Shown here in pieces: positions 1 through 11,104 of a DNA stretch of 64,000 bases. Source of the stretch: Botrytis cinerea B05.10 (lineage: Eukaryota; Ascomycota; Leotiomycetes; Helotiales; Sclerotiniaceae); the NCBI RefSeq assembly GCF_000143535.2, contig NC_037313.1, positions 317,501 to 381,500 of the forward strand. The letters are read 5' to 3'. The notes below the pieces were generated by a model. That model was not told where the DNA came from. It saw nothing but the letters and a program-made list of their open reading frames with translations, and made no database searches. Position numbers and translations under genes: made by a program. How positions within the stretch are numbered: the stretch's first letter is position 1; each line of letters opens with the position of its first letter.

Positions 1-1056
1 TAGCTACTTCTTGTAATTCGAGAATAGCTTGAGGAAATTTTCAGCCCATCATTCTTGCTGTAATTGCTGGCACAGCCGCAGAGGGCTCTGGCAATCGATT
101 CAATCCCGCCGATTGTAGGATGGCTTGCTTGGCCATACGGCGGCTGGGGTTTGAATGCTCTTAGGTCTGCAAGTGCATGTGCCGCCTCATTCCCTTCGGA
201 CCCATCGGATGAAATGAGGCCGGGGATAGAAATTGACAAAATTAACCAGAACGATACAACTATGAGACCGGAGTCAGTTTGTGAGGATTACGAGCTCTCT
301 CGGGAATGGATGGGATTGTCAGTATCAAATGAGTAGCCAGAAGAACGACTTGAGGCTTAAGTAAGTGGTAATGAGGAGTCACCCTTTGAGGATGAAGAAT
401 TACAACACGAGCTCCGTGAAAGAGCTCATCAACTCAACCAGAATAGCCATTAGATCGTGGCACCTTGCTAGAATACAAGAAGAAGAGGAAGAAAGGGGAG
501 GCCAGAAAAGGGGGGTGCTGAAGCTAATAGAGGGTATTGATCTCCCTTCCAACCGAGACCCCACATATTTTCGTATCGATTTATTTACCCTTGCTTTGGC
601 GTTTATAAGGCGGGTTCTCCCCCAGAACTGGCTTTCACCTACCTCACTCAACTTGTAGATTGAGGACGTTTCAATCACCTAAATCATGTAACTAGCCGGC
701 CTAATTGGTTTGCCTACCTCCATACTGTTGTCCGTTAAGAGCTCATTAGAGCCCGTAACCATCTTATATAATCTTAGACTCAGAGTAGACGCTGATTTAT
801 TCAATCCAATTCAATTCTTAGATTGAAGGCTACAACGAATTAAGGCAGAGATGGTTGATTGTTTCTAGCTAGATATATAGAAACGAGTGCATACATAGTT
901 CAATTTCTCTTTTCCTCCTATCTCTAGAACCTTTTAAGTTACAACAAGTCGAACGTGCATCTTGATTTGTGGCGGATACCTATCGTCGACGGAGTCTCGA
1001 TTTATTTGTAGCAAGCCCCAACAGGCATTGTCTTTTTGAGGCATGAAGCAGTTTTC
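1..1056. other. Intergenic, no gene recognised
   Basis: Only short overlapping ORFs on both strands are present, with no recognisable domain and no consistent exon chain. The + frame around 365-520 is rich in Glu and Arg and slightly coding-like, but it meets stops and I cannot assign it. The region also holds the 3' flank of the DUF6594 gene that ends at 1057. Confidence 0.5.
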
Positions 1057-2000
1057 CTAGCTACTACTTGTCTGAGAAACAAATACAGTCAAGATTGTAG
1101 TATATCTGAACAAGTTTGTGATCAGCTAATTATCTTATGGATATCACTTTTATCACTTACGTCGCCCCTGCCATAATCAAATCTATTGTTCTCGATTTTG
1201 TTAACCAAGATACGATCGCTAGGAACAACATTATTGAAATCATGATCATCATCATTCGGGTTGAAATGCTGTCAATTCTGGCGCAAGCAATGATAGGTAT
1301 CAGCAGTAGAGTTATTGTAAGGAAAAGAACTAAGATCCTCCCTAGGTGTTTGATCATGGAACCAGAATAGATGTAGATATTTGGACCATCCGAGATATTA
1401 TGTAGAGAGTCCTACACATTATTAGCTTATTATTGCATCTAAGAACTTGCTATGTACCTTTCGGAAAACCCGATAGAACTTGATGAGTGCATCCTCTACC
1501 CAATTCTCTGACCGTTTCATTGCATCATCTCCAGGAGGAGCCAAAGACATTAATTCCTTGTCGTATGTCAAGTATGCTGTCTCTTCTCTACTCAAGCTAC
1601 CTGTGTTACTCACCCAGTTCCTCAAGCTCTGCACTTCTCTTCCTTGTGCAGCATTGATATTCAGAAAGCGATGTGTTCTTTCAACAAACGAATCTTACTC
1701 ATATTAATAACTTTTATTTTGCTAGAGTAACATCTTAATCTCACCATATTCAGCTAGAGATGTTTCAATTTCAGACAAGAGGGCACTGCGAGCTACATTC
1801 TTATCGGATCGACTCTGACCAAGAAAAAGAGGACACACTTCATTCTGATCAATTTCATCCAGACGCTGTTCTAACAAGGACAACTTGTCTTGTTTTAAAA
1901 GAAGTAATCGAGCACGTAATCTGGGGAAGCGTCGACATAAAAAAAAAGATTCATGGGTCGAAATAAGGGCAGAAAACTGAGGATAACCTGGTCTATAATC
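1057..2000 (-). CDS. DUF6594-family membrane protein (multi-exon, 5' exon unresolved)
   Basis: Function is unknown; DUF6594 proteins are common fungal proteins with C-terminal membrane helices. Reading the minus strand from 2000 gives GYPQFSALI followed by a basic Arg/Leu-rich segment, then CPLFLGQSRSD, then the typical NWVSNTGSLSREETAYL block. Two or three hydrophobic helices follow, ending near TKSRTIDLIMAGAT, and the last exon ends at a TAG at 1057. Introns are 1694..1744, 1412..1457 and 1106..1160, all GT-AG. The four exons sum to 792 nt, an exact 264 codons, which supports the model. An acceptor AG at 2001-2002 implies an upstream exon with the start codon, which I could not place. No inactivating mutation is visible. 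The family call is from memory of conserved blocks. Confidence 0.75.
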
Positions 2001-2001
2001 C

Positions 2002-2792
2002 TGAACTAGATAACATTAGCTTAAGGCTTCATAGGTTCGATCAATATAGGCTTTTATACTTCGTTTTGTAGGTAGAGTACTTTGCATTTTAAATCTCGCA
2101 AATTTTCAATCGTCGCAAAAATGAATATTGATACTGTAATCTAATCTAACCGTGGGGATGCCTTTCTCCACATATCATGCGACTTTAGCCTTGTCAGAAG
2201 TAGCCGAACACCAGCGTGCTATATTAGTGAAAGCCTAAGAATATGCCTATTTACCCATCCCACCCAACCCCACTCACCGAGTAACGGGTATGCATGTAAG
2301 CACCATTATGCAGGTAATCAATGATGTAACTGGCTAGCGCGGACAAGTCTACCTTTCAGCTGAGTCTTCTGATGCAACAAGCATCCTCTAGTTGGTACCG
2401 ATCAAATACACAATAATTGATCCCTGAACATTCCGCCTCATCAACCTGATCAAGTCAGCATTCAAGGCTTAGCATACAAGCATTTAATTTACAATTACCT
2501 GACCGAGTGGTATTACAACTTCGACAGCAGATGGTGATGGGGGGTTCATTCAATCTCAATCAGCCCATCAAAGCGTATGCATATTGATGTTACCCAAGGC
2601 ATACTGTAGGGAATGTGATGAAAGACGATGTACTCATCATAGTATGCAAATGATACAAAAAGAATTTGATGCCCAAATTAAATTCTACACGACGTTCTTT
2701 CCAAAAGTATCCAACTTAACTTTGAAGCAGTCTTACTATTCCCTCTGATATCTGTCTGGTGTCCGCTTGTCATCCTGAAACTCAACACAACA
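2002..2792. other. Intergenic, probably 5' exon/promoter of the DUF6594 gene
   Basis: The missing first exon of the minus-strand DUF6594 gene should lie here. A minus-strand ATG reading MQSTLPTK near 2085 stays open for about 24 codons, but no donor of the required phase is obvious. Nothing else is recognised. Confidence 0.35.
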
Positions 2793-3174
2793 ATGACTGG
2801 TATCGAAAGGTTTGCATCACTCCACGTTTTCCAAGCATTACTCGGCTAAATCCCTATCCAGAAGTCCGAGTTCAAGCCCAGAGCCGCAAGTGGTTACTGA
2901 TGGTGATGGCCGTGTTTGGGTTGATGCATCATTTACTGTTCGAGACCCATCTTCAAATGCGATTTTCGAAATGCGCTGACTAAGAATTTAAATCTAGCAA
3001 GCGGGCTTTCACGTTGGAGATAAAGTGTATCTGCTTATTCCCGGCGGACCACGCCACGGGCCTTACAAGGTCGCACAGGTGGCTTCTGCAGGCAGATACG
3101 TTCTTTGCGATGACGAAGGCCAGAATGTTCGAAATGGCGAGGAGATAGAAGAGACGAATCTAGAAGCTGCATGA
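2793..3174 (+). CDS. Small hypothetical fungal protein, three exons
   Basis: The reading begins MTGIE at 2793. Intron 1 is 2810..2861 (52 nt, GTTTGC donor, GGCTAAAT branch, CAG). The frame continues through a PQVVTDGDGRVWVDASFT block. Intron 2 is 2938..2997 (60 nt, weak GTTCGA donor, CTGAC branch, TAG). The last exon contains GDKVYLLIPGGP, GPYKVAQV and a C-terminal NGEEIEETNLEAA. Exons sum to 270 nt, giving an 89-residue product. The last exon resembles small beta-rich modules of unknown function seen in many fungal proteins. If intron 2 is not spliced, stops at 2977-2996 interrupt the frame and this is a pseudogene. No function is proposed. Confidence 0.5.
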
Positions 3175-3457
3175 TGCGTTGGTCTGATATTGTTTCTACC
3201 AACGCCCGATGGAGACGTAATAATACCCTTTGTAGCCAAGAATTCAATCATTTATTTTCGCTTGTGATCAAATGCGCCCGGCCATTGTGGGAAGACAAGA
3301 ATCTTGGTTGTTACTCAACATGCCAGTGATCCTTTTGCATGAACAGGTGAAGGCTTACTGCGTCATATGGGGTGCAACCTCAACAATATTCCGAGCCCAG
3401 CGTCATTTTGATTTTTTGGTCAAAAGTCATACTGAATTCCAATCCCAACTCATTTTA

Positions 3458-3507
3458 CCCCACCCTACCCCATCCTATCCCATCCTATCCCATCCTATCC
3501 CATCCTA
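3458..3507 (+). repeat. 10-bp tandem repeat (CCCATCCTAT)
   Basis: A pyrimidine-rich 10-bp unit is repeated about five times, the last four almost perfectly, ending about 90 bp upstream of the caspase ATG. It may lie in the promoter or 5' UTR of that gene; a regulatory role is only inferred from position. Confidence 0.85.
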
Positions 3508-3593
3508 AAGATATTGTGTTTTGAATTTTTGGATTACTCATAGCTATCACTACGATCGCTTGGAAGGTTGTTATTGCCAAACTACTGTTCAAC

Positions 3594-5621
3594 ATGCAAG
3601 AAGACGAAAGCAAACCGAATTGTCATGCGCTTTTGATCGGAATCAATCTTTATCAACAGTTGTTGCCGACAGGCGCCTACAAAGACTGGTCGCTGAAAGG
3701 ATGTGTACGAGATGTCCAAGAAATCAAGGAGTACATGGAAGATATACTGCATGTCAAACATATACAGATGTTAACGGCGAGTACGCTCGATGAACACTCT
3801 CGTCTGAGTGCAGATTTTATTCATCCGATCGAAGAGCCAGAGCTGTGGCCAACATACGCAAATATAATCTCCAGTTTAGATTATATCAATTCTTCAGCCA
3901 AGCCCGGCGATTCCGTATACATACATTTCTCTGGGCATGGTACCTCCAAAGACTCTACAGAACCCATGATGTTGGTTCTCTTTGATAGAGGGAGCAATCG
4001 CGGTCTTCGTTATCTGCAAGGCTCGGAATTGACACAATTGCTCAGTAAGATGGTGGATAAGAAATTGACAGTGACGCTTGTGCTAGATTGCTGCCAGTCT
4101 GGTGGCGTCATGCGCAACGATTCTTCAATCCGATTTCTTGAATACGACCCTCTGGTCGATGCTGCATATCCATCTTCTCATGAGCAGTATCTTAACCCAA
4201 CCTACCGCCACATCGCCGCATCTTGTGATACGCTGAGAAATCCAAGTGGTTACATGATCATCACTGCTGCTGGTCCTCACGAGAAAGCGCAAGAGCATGA
4301 TTTCAGTAAAAATAAACATAATAAACAATATCATGGGGTGCTATCCTATTTCTTACTCAAAGCCTGGAAAGAGTCTGGTGGTCCTACAGTGAAACAAAAG
4401 CTTATTTACGAATACCTGTCTATCAGGGTCCGAAAAACTTGCCAGGGACAGAATCCTATGTGTTATGGAACCAATATTCGAGGATTTTTTGGAGACGTCC
4501 CAACGGGAATCAATCAAACATCTATTCTCGTGGTCATAAAACCAGATAAAAACATACAATTAGAAGCTGGCCATATACATGGTATTTGTGACGGCGATCA
4601 ATTTTTCTTACATCCTTTCGGCGATTCCAATTCTGAATCGGGAGAGCCAATAATTGCCAAGGTCATACATGTTCGAACTCTTGTTTCAGACTTGAAATTA
4701 TTAAATATAGCATCTACTGAAGTCAGGACATGTTGGTTCGCAACACCGCTTACACGCCTATCCTTGAGGAAATTCCCCATTCGAATCCAGCTCAGTGCCC
4801 CGTTTCATGATGATTGGGAGACAGCTCGGAAAGAACGACAATCACTCAATATCATCGATATGAATCAGACTCTAGAACAACCAACCTCTTTCCTCGTGAT
4901 TCAAAATAACGGAACCGAAAACGGTTACGAAATCAGAGATGAATCCTCAATAATTATTGAACAGCCTAGCACAACACATCATAAAACGGGGAATCCAGAT
5001 GGTATTTTAGATATTATCGAGCATATCGCGAGGTTTAAACTAGTGAAAAATATAGTCAACAAAGCACTAGCAGATCCAACACACCCTTTTAGAGAATCAT
5101 TCAACATTAAACTTACCAACTCAGTTGGAAAAGACTTTTATCCAGGATGTTCACAGACAGGCTGGTTTCAATCTGGGTGTTCCCATCTAGAATGCTCGGT
5201 AGAAGTGGATGATGGCGACCGAATTCATCTGCATGTGCAGAACAAAGGTGATTATAATCTTTATGTTTATGTTCTCAGTCTAGGGCCACTTTGGGAAATA
5301 GAAGGTGCTCTCCATGCGAGTCATGCGGTTATTCCGGTATCAGGAAAAGTACTCGAAAAATCAAATAATTCCAATGATTGGACTAGAAAACTAAAGATAA
5401 GGACACCAGACATCATAAAGCAGAGGCGGCAAGATCAACATGAAGAGGTCATCAAAGTGTTCCTCACCACTCGACTAACTTCATTTGCTTCACTGGAGTT
5501 GCCGGAACTCGGTAAATCACTAGAAGTGGTTCGGCCTAATACTAAAAGGGAAACAGGAGGTGATGGTCCTCCGGAAAATTGGGCCGCAGTCAACTTCCGC
5601 ATCCGCGTGTCTTCAAAGTAG
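3594..5621 (+). CDS. Caspase-like protease (peptidase C14) with beta-rich C-terminal region
   Basis: A single-exon 675-residue protein. The N-terminal domain starts with HALLIGINLY and LKGCVRDV, typical of metacaspase p20. It keeps the catalytic pair: His115 in HFSGHG (codon 3936-3938) and Cys167 in LVLDCCQSG (codon 4092-4094). Proteases of this clan cut after basic or acidic residues in fungal death or stress pathways; the substrate here is unknown. After about residue 300 comes a long non-protease region. Residues about 520-675 (VDDGDRIHLHVQNKGDYNLYVYVL) look like the beta-sandwich domains, DUF4384-like, often attached to bacterial caspases; that call is tentative. It lies tail-to-tail with the TPR-CHAT gene, 342 bp apart. 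Intact, with no visible intron. Confidence 0.85.
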   Translation: MQEDESKPNCHALLIGINLYQQLLPTGAYKDWSLKGCVRDVQEIKEYMEDILHVKHIQMLTASTLDEHSRLSADFIHPIEEPELWPTYANIISSLDYINSSAKPGDSVYIHFSGHGTSKDSTEPMMLVLFDRGSNRGLRYLQGSELTQLLSKMVDKKLTVTLVLDCCQSGGVMRNDSSIRFLEYDPLVDAAYPSSHEQYLNPTYRHIAASCDTLRNPSGYMIITAAGPHEKAQEHDFSKNKHNKQYHGVLSYFLLKAWKESGGPTVKQKLIYEYLSIRVRKTCQGQNPMCYGTNIRGFFGDVPTGINQTSILVVIKPDKNIQLEAGHIHGICDGDQFFLHPFGDSNSESGEPIIAKVIHVRTLVSDLKLLNIASTEVRTCWFATPLTRLSLRKFPIRIQLSAPFHDDWETARKERQSLNIIDMNQTLEQPTSFLVIQNNGTENGYEIRDESSIIIEQPSTTHHKTGNPDGILDIIEHIARFKLVKNIVNKALADPTHPFRESFNIKLTNSVGKDFYPGCSQTGWFQSGCSHLECSVEVDDGDRIHLHVQNKGDYNLYVYVLSLGPLWEIEGALHASHAVIPVSGKVLEKSNNSNDWTRKLKIRTPDIIKQRRQDQHEEVIKVFLTTRLTSFASLELPELGKSLEVVRPNTKRETGGDGPPENWAAVNFRIRVSSK

Positions 5622-5963
5622 CAGTAAATGGGATAGGGATAGCGGCCTGGAATCAAAAGGTATTAAGGTTAAGTGGATTGTATCAGTTGTGTCATAGATT
5701 GAGCAACTCGGGAATTATGTGCAGGAATACAAGATTTGTAGCAATATATATTTTGTGATGCAGGCGAAGGGTTTTGAAGAAGGCATGCTTTCTGCTCAAT
5801 TTCTTTCTTCTCTTTTTAGCTTCAGTTTACATCAATGAAAACGTGTCTATATTCTCGTAGAAGAATACTTGACTATAGTAAAATAATTAGCTCCAAATCG
5901 ATGCTACGCTTGCTGCATATACATAGTAAATGAATCGCTTCTAGATAAAATCAGACAAAGAAA

Positions 5964-8900
5964 CTATACGCCAAAATGAACATATGGAACCCAATGCAAC
6001 GGTCCTCTTGATTTCTCATCTTCTCCTTCATCTGAATCGTCTTCCAAAACACTCCTTGGCAATCTGGTATCCCGTTCTTTGCTGCTCACGTTCCTTGTTC
6101 CTTGATTACACTCCAAAGATGCTTTGTTTTTTTCGAGCTGTCTTCGCTTTCTCACACGTCTTTTCTCTGATGACCCATCTAACCAACAGGTTCGAAGCTT
6201 TCTTACAGCTTCATGAAGCCCCCGACAGATCGATTCATCTGTTATTCCTCTATCCTGTATCACTCCATATGTAATATTTGTCATATCCACACAAGATTCA
6301 TCATTAACCTCCCATAGAGTGCCAATAACATGACGGAAGCCAGCTAACTGGTATGCACTAATCAAGTGGATACTCTCGTCAAAGAACTTTTCGTCTCCGA
6401 TCTGACCTGTACCGCATGCTGAGAGGTAGGCGAGAAATGGTGACGATTCACGGAGGTTCATTTCTAGAAGAGTAGCTACTGTTAGACGGCCATCCTCTAG
6501 AAGCAAACTGCTTCGTGAAGGATCTGTCAGATTCGTGTGTCCATGACCAGCAAAATGGAAAATTTTGCATTTAGGCAGATGCGACTTAACGCTTTCCATC
6601 TGAGCCTTTGCCTTAAGAGGGATAAGATTCATCGATTTGCAAAGGGTTTTTAATGCCACGATCTCTTCTTCGGCAAATAGAAGACTGCTACAACCTGGAG
6701 TAACTTTCATGGCAACAAGAAGTGCATGGGCAGGAGTATGTAGCATATTGTTCACAACAGAACGTCGCCGCGCATGGATAATTGTCTTGATAGAGGAGCT
6801 GTAAGATGACATAACTCTGTCAAGTGTTGATTCCATAGAAGGTTTACTATGGTAGCCAGCGGCATGAAGAGGAAATTTGCTTAGAGGTCCAGTAGTAATC
6901 CACCATACATGAGGCCAATTACCATCAGATGGAGGCTGGATAAACCCAAGAGCTTCCAATATTGGATGAACTGCGACATCCCATAGCCATTCAAGAACCT
7001 TGGGAGTGCCCAAAATTTCAACCGACTTTTCTTCAATTTCCTTTTTGCTAAGGTCTGGCAAATGTAACAGCCGTATTTGATGTTTTTCAACAAGTATTGC
7101 ATCGCAGCGGTACTTGCTAACATTTATTACCACAATTGATCCTAATCGTGCAGCAGCCACCATTTCCTCCTTGCTTGGCGGAAGTAGGAAGTCTCTGAAT
7201 CCATCTTGCTGGCGAATTTCCTCAATAACCTCATTGAGCCTCTTGCTTACGTCATTACGTTTACTTGTTTGATCCTGTCCAGAGGGTGCATGACGCTCAT
7301 ATACTAAATTTGCAATCGGAGAATCCAACTGCTGCCGCAGGGAGTTAAATTCTTTTGCTAACTCTAGGTGTTGCTTTTCCAGATCGAGCGTTTCTGTACG
7401 AATTTCTTGCAGAGATGTTGCGAGGACACCGCGACCTTGCTCGAGAAATTTGAGTGCATCAAACGGATCCCGTCCTAGATTCAACGCTATCGCAGCTCCG
7501 TCAGAAGCCATGCCAACTATATCAGCAAGCAAGTGTTGTTTATCAGAATTCTGAAGAGATCGGGGTGTAAGCAGGGGAATTAACAGTAGACTTTTGGAAG
7601 CAACTCGATAAGCTGATGACCAGGACGTGCCTACAGCGTACAATTCAAGCAAAATCTTGCTGGATCGTAATCGAGCGCTAACTGGAGATGAAATTTGATC
7701 GATAGATTTCGTAAAGTGCTGAATAGCCGTTTCTAGATCTTTGATTGCTCCTGTTCTCTGATATTTATTCCTATATCCGACCCCAAGAGATTGAAGTCGA
7801 TCTGCTTGGGCTGGATGATTCTGTGGTGTTGCGTCAACAGCTTCTTGGAATCGTTGAATAGTTATTTCTAGATCTTCTATTGCTTCTGTTCTTTGATATC
7901 TATCACTATATCCAGTCCCAAGAAATGCTAATAGATTTGCTCGAGCTGAATGATTCTCTGGTGTTGCATCGAGAGCTTCTTGATATAGTTGAATAGTTGT
8001 ATCTAGATCTTTCACTGCTCCCATTCTTCTATATCTATCACTATATCCGATCCCAAGAGATTTCAATCGACCTGCTCGAGCTGGATGATTCTCTGGTGTT
8101 GCGTCAAAAGCTTTCTGAGATTGTTGAATGGCTGTTTCTAGATCTTCTATTGCTCCTGTCCTTTGATATTTATCTTGATATCCGATCCCAAGAGATTCCA
8201 ATCGACCTGCGAGATCTAAATGATTCTCTGGTGTAGCATCAAGAGCTTCTTGGAATCGCCGAATAGCTGTTTCCAGATCCTCCATTGCTCCTGTTTTATG
8301 ATATCTATCTCGATATCCAATTCCAAGAGACTCCAATCGACCTGCTCGAGCTGGATGATTCTCTGGTGTTGCATCAACAGCTTTCTGAGATTGTTGAATA
8401 GCTATTTCTAGATCTTCTATTGCTCCTGTTCTTTGGTATCTATCATTATATACGATCCCGAGGGTTTGAAATCGAGCTGCTCGAATGGAATGATTCTCTG
8501 GTGTAGTGTCAAGAGCTTCTTGGAATCGTTGGATAGCTATTTCCAAATCCTCCATTGCTCCTATTCTGTGATATCTATCACTATATCCGATCCCAAGAGA
8601 CTCCAATCGACCTGCTCGAGCTGGATGGTTCTCTGGTGTTTCATCAAGAGCTTCTTCGAATTGTTGGATAGCTATTTCTAAATCCTCTATTGCGCCTATT
8701 CTTTGATATCTATTTCGATATCCAATCCCAAGAGACTCCAATCGACCTGCTCGAACTGAATGCTTCTTCGGTGTTGCATCAACAGCTTTCTGAGATTGTT
8801 GAATAGCCATTTCCAGATCTTCTATTGCGCCTGTTCTTTGATATCTATCTCGATATCCAACTCCAAGAGAATTAAATCGACCTGCAAGATCTAAATGATT

Positions 8901-9722
8901 CTCTGGTGTGGTGTCAAGAGCTTCTTGGAATTGTTGGATAGCTGTTTCCAGATCCTCCATGGCTCCTATTCTGTGATATTTATCTCGATATCCAACCCCA
9001 AGAGCCTCCAATCGACCTGCTCGAGCTGGATGATACTCTGGTGTTGCATCAACAGCTTTCTGAGATTGTTGAATAGCTGTTTCTAGATCCTTTATTGCTC
9101 CTATTCTTTGATATCTATCATTATATACAATCCCAAGGGATTGAAACCGATCTGCTCGAATGGAATGATTCTCTGGTGTAGCATCAAGAGCTTCTTGGAA
9201 TCGTTGGATAGCTGTTTCCAAATCTTTTATTTCTCCCATTCTGCGATATCTATCTTGATATCCGATCCCAAGACATTGAAGTCGACTTGCGAGATTTGGA
9301 TGATTCTCTGGTGTGATATCAAGAGCTTCTTGGAATCGATGAATAGCTGTTTCCAGATCCTCCATTGCTCCTGTTATTTGATACCTATCTCGATATCCAA
9401 CCCCAAGAGTATTAAGTCGGCCTGCAAAATCTGAATGATTCTCTGGTGTGATATCAAGAGCTTCTTGGAATCGCTGAATAGCTGTTTCCAAATCCTTTAT
9501 TGCTCCTGTTCTTTGATACCTATCTCGATATCCAACTCCAAGAAAATGAAGTCGACCTGCTCGAGCTGAATGATTCTCTGGTGTGGCGTCAAGAGCTTCT
9601 TGGAATTGTTGAATAGCTGTTTCCAAATCCTTTATTGCTCCCGTTCTTTGATATTTATCTCGATATCCGATCCCGAGAGATTCCAACTGATCTGCTTGAG
9701 CGGAATGATCCATCTGATTCAT
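5964..9722 (-). CDS. TPR-CHAT protease (caspase-HetF-associated with TPRs)
   Basis: A single open frame from ATG at 9722 (1252 aa). It has 15 tandem 45-aa TPR-like units (each with an LGxGYxDRY...LETAIQ core), a helical linker, then a C-terminal CHAT domain. Both catalytic motifs are intact: HFAGHG (His codon 6543-6545) and LSACGTG (Cys codon 6414-6416). The terminal block ends HWVPYVHFGV, the usual CHAT end with GPxxWxxFxxxG. A basic and acidic insert (KRRVRKRRQ to DDSDEGEDEK) interrupts the end of the CHAT domain. CHAT domains are caspase-clan proteases; in bacteria TPR-CHAT acts in CRISPR-guided and gasdermin systems. In fungi the target is not known to me. The frame is open slightly upstream of the ATG, so a short 5' exon is possible. 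Confidence 0.85.
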   Translation of the reverse strand: MNQMDHSAQADQLESLGIGYRDKYQRTGAIKDLETAIQQFQEALDATPENHSARAGRLHFLGVGYRDRYQRTGAIKDLETAIQRFQEALDITPENHSDFAGRLNTLGVGYRDRYQITGAMEDLETAIHRFQEALDITPENHPNLASRLQCLGIGYQDRYRRMGEIKDLETAIQRFQEALDATPENHSIRADRFQSLGIVYNDRYQRIGAIKDLETAIQQSQKAVDATPEYHPARAGRLEALGVGYRDKYHRIGAMEDLETAIQQFQEALDTTPENHLDLAGRFNSLGVGYRDRYQRTGAIEDLEMAIQQSQKAVDATPKKHSVRAGRLESLGIGYRNRYQRIGAIEDLEIAIQQFEEALDETPENHPARAGRLESLGIGYSDRYHRIGAMEDLEIAIQRFQEALDTTPENHSIRAARFQTLGIVYNDRYQRTGAIEDLEIAIQQSQKAVDATPENHPARAGRLESLGIGYRDRYHKTGAMEDLETAIRRFQEALDATPENHLDLAGRLESLGIGYQDKYQRTGAIEDLETAIQQSQKAFDATPENHPARAGRLKSLGIGYSDRYRRMGAVKDLDTTIQLYQEALDATPENHSARANLLAFLGTGYSDRYQRTEAIEDLEITIQRFQEAVDATPQNHPAQADRLQSLGVGYRNKYQRTGAIKDLETAIQHFTKSIDQISSPVSARLRSSKILLELYAVGTSWSSAYRVASKSLLLIPLLTPRSLQNSDKQHLLADIVGMASDGAAIALNLGRDPFDALKFLEQGRGVLATSLQEIRTETLDLEKQHLELAKEFNSLRQQLDSPIANLVYERHAPSGQDQTSKRNDVSKRLNEVIEEIRQQDGFRDFLLPPSKEEMVAAARLGSIVVINVSKYRCDAILVEKHQIRLLHLPDLSKKEIEEKSVEILGTPKVLEWLWDVAVHPILEALGFIQPPSDGNWPHVWWITTGPLSKFPLHAAGYHSKPSMESTLDRVMSSYSSSIKTIIHARRRSVVNNMLHTPAHALLVAMKVTPGCSSLLFAEEEIVALKTLCKSMNLIPLKAKAQMESVKSHLPKCKIFHFAGHGHTNLTDPSRSSLLLEDGRLTVATLLEMNLRESSPFLAYLSACGTGQIGDEKFFDESIHLISAYQLAGFRHVIGTLWEVNDESCVDMTNITYGVIQDRGITDESICRGLHEAVRKLRTCWLDGSSEKRRVRKRRQLEKNKASLECNQGTRNVSSKERDTRLPRSVLEDDSDEGEDEKSRGPLHWVPYVHFGV
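7662..9686 (-). repeat. 15 tandem 135-bp TPR units inside the CHAT gene
   Basis: I count 15 repeats of 45 codons. They differ mainly in the first three residues (LES/LQC/FNS), the G-I/V-G/V-Y position and the Q/R choices in the second helix. Pairs such as units 5 and 10 (both with LGIVYNDRYQ) and units 6, 9 and 11 suggest multi-unit duplication. Confidence 0.9.
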
Positions 9723-9734
9723 CTGTTTCTTCAA

Positions 9735-11100
9735 CTTGTTGGTTTTATTTAGAATTGACTGATTAAATCGTAAAATGATATTTTCCGAATTCCTGACTCA
9801 ACATATGTTATAGGAAAATATTATCATATGACCTGACCGAATTGCTGCCCTGTTAGGTTGAAACTAACCTCGGCTGCCTCTAATTAACTCGCAAAACTTA
9901 AAAGCGCATCTTTTGCGACTTGCACTCCAATAATTAACTTAAAATAAAGGCGAATATAAGGTTATATTTGTTAATGTTAATAATCACTGTTCGTTGTGAA
10001 CAATTGTATTTCCTCATTCTTTTCTATATCAGATTTTTGGTTTACTGAAAGCGCCAAAGAATGTGAAGTTCTGGATGTTACATCACATCGCCTTAGTATA
10101 AATGATACCAAATCCAAGGTGGCTTGTACTCAATACCTGTTATGGCAGCGATCATGTGGGCGGAGTGGGCACTAGCGCAATACGCTAACGCGCACTCCAC
10201 ATATTATTCAACTCCGGATAGCTTCATTAAACAACAATATCATATAACTAGATGTCTGAAATGAAGGCTGTATTGAGGCTGTGTTAAAGACACTTGTTAG
10301 ATAACTTTATTGCGAAATCTAGTTATATACATTGCGTGACTAGGGCATTCAATCCATAGAATGATATACTCAAATAGGTTACTCATTATATTTTTCTCGA
10401 CAATTGTTCTTGACTCTTAGTCAAGTTTAAAAGAACAAGTGCTTGAAAGTCTATTTGCGTCTTTCTTAAGAAAGAATCTTGATGGCAAGAATTTAGTGCG
10501 GCTGACAGCTAGACTGACAGCGGCGTTATTGAGGATGCAGCTGCCTAATAACCTTTGAATCGATTTAACCTTATTGGAGCTTATTTTTTGATGGTTTGCT
10601 TCTTGTAGTTATTGATTGTTCTATGAATGACCATGGAGGTCAAGCCTCATCCGGCCGCTCGTGTGAGCATGTGAGCACTCATGTAAGAAGCATATGCTAT
10701 CTAATTACAGCGATTTAAAGCTACTGCATTCGATGAGTATAGTCGTTGTTTTACATAGCCTCAACTGCTTGCTGAGCCTGCATACATTGCACGTGATTAT
10801 GCTAAATTTCCCCATGCTAAATTTCCCCATGTCAAAGATCCGCGTTCTGGAAACCCCGTATTCCAAGAAACGCCCCACCAACATGTTAACTCAAAATCCT
10901 GTCTTGGCATTTCTTTTCTTATCCATCAAGGGGACTTTTGTGTCTCTTCTTTCTGCCTTAATGGCTGTCTGTGTTATGATAATTCGCAGTGCCTTTTCAC
11001 TTCCCATAATTATTTGTAACCATAGATTCAATTTACTTTCATTCTATCTTTCAACCTTATCCTTGTAATCCTATTTCCTTTTTTTCCTTCATATTTCCTC
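9735..11100. other. Intergenic, AT-rich
   Basis: No gene recognised. It holds the promoter side of the TPR-CHAT gene and a perfect 15-bp direct duplication (ATGCTAAATTTCCCC twice, 10799-10828). ORFs in 10694-11068 are not protein-like. Confidence 0.5.
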
Positions 11101-11104
11101 CTGT

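Noticed and set aside
1137..1966. Plus-strand ORFs over 1137-1966
   Set aside because: The minus strand gives a coherent four-exon DUF6594 protein with exact phase closure; plus ORFs are shadows.
7997..9752. Series of plus-strand ORFs with SNGMILWCSVKSFLE repeats
   Set aside because: Antisense of the TPR-CHAT repeats; an ATG occurs in each unit.
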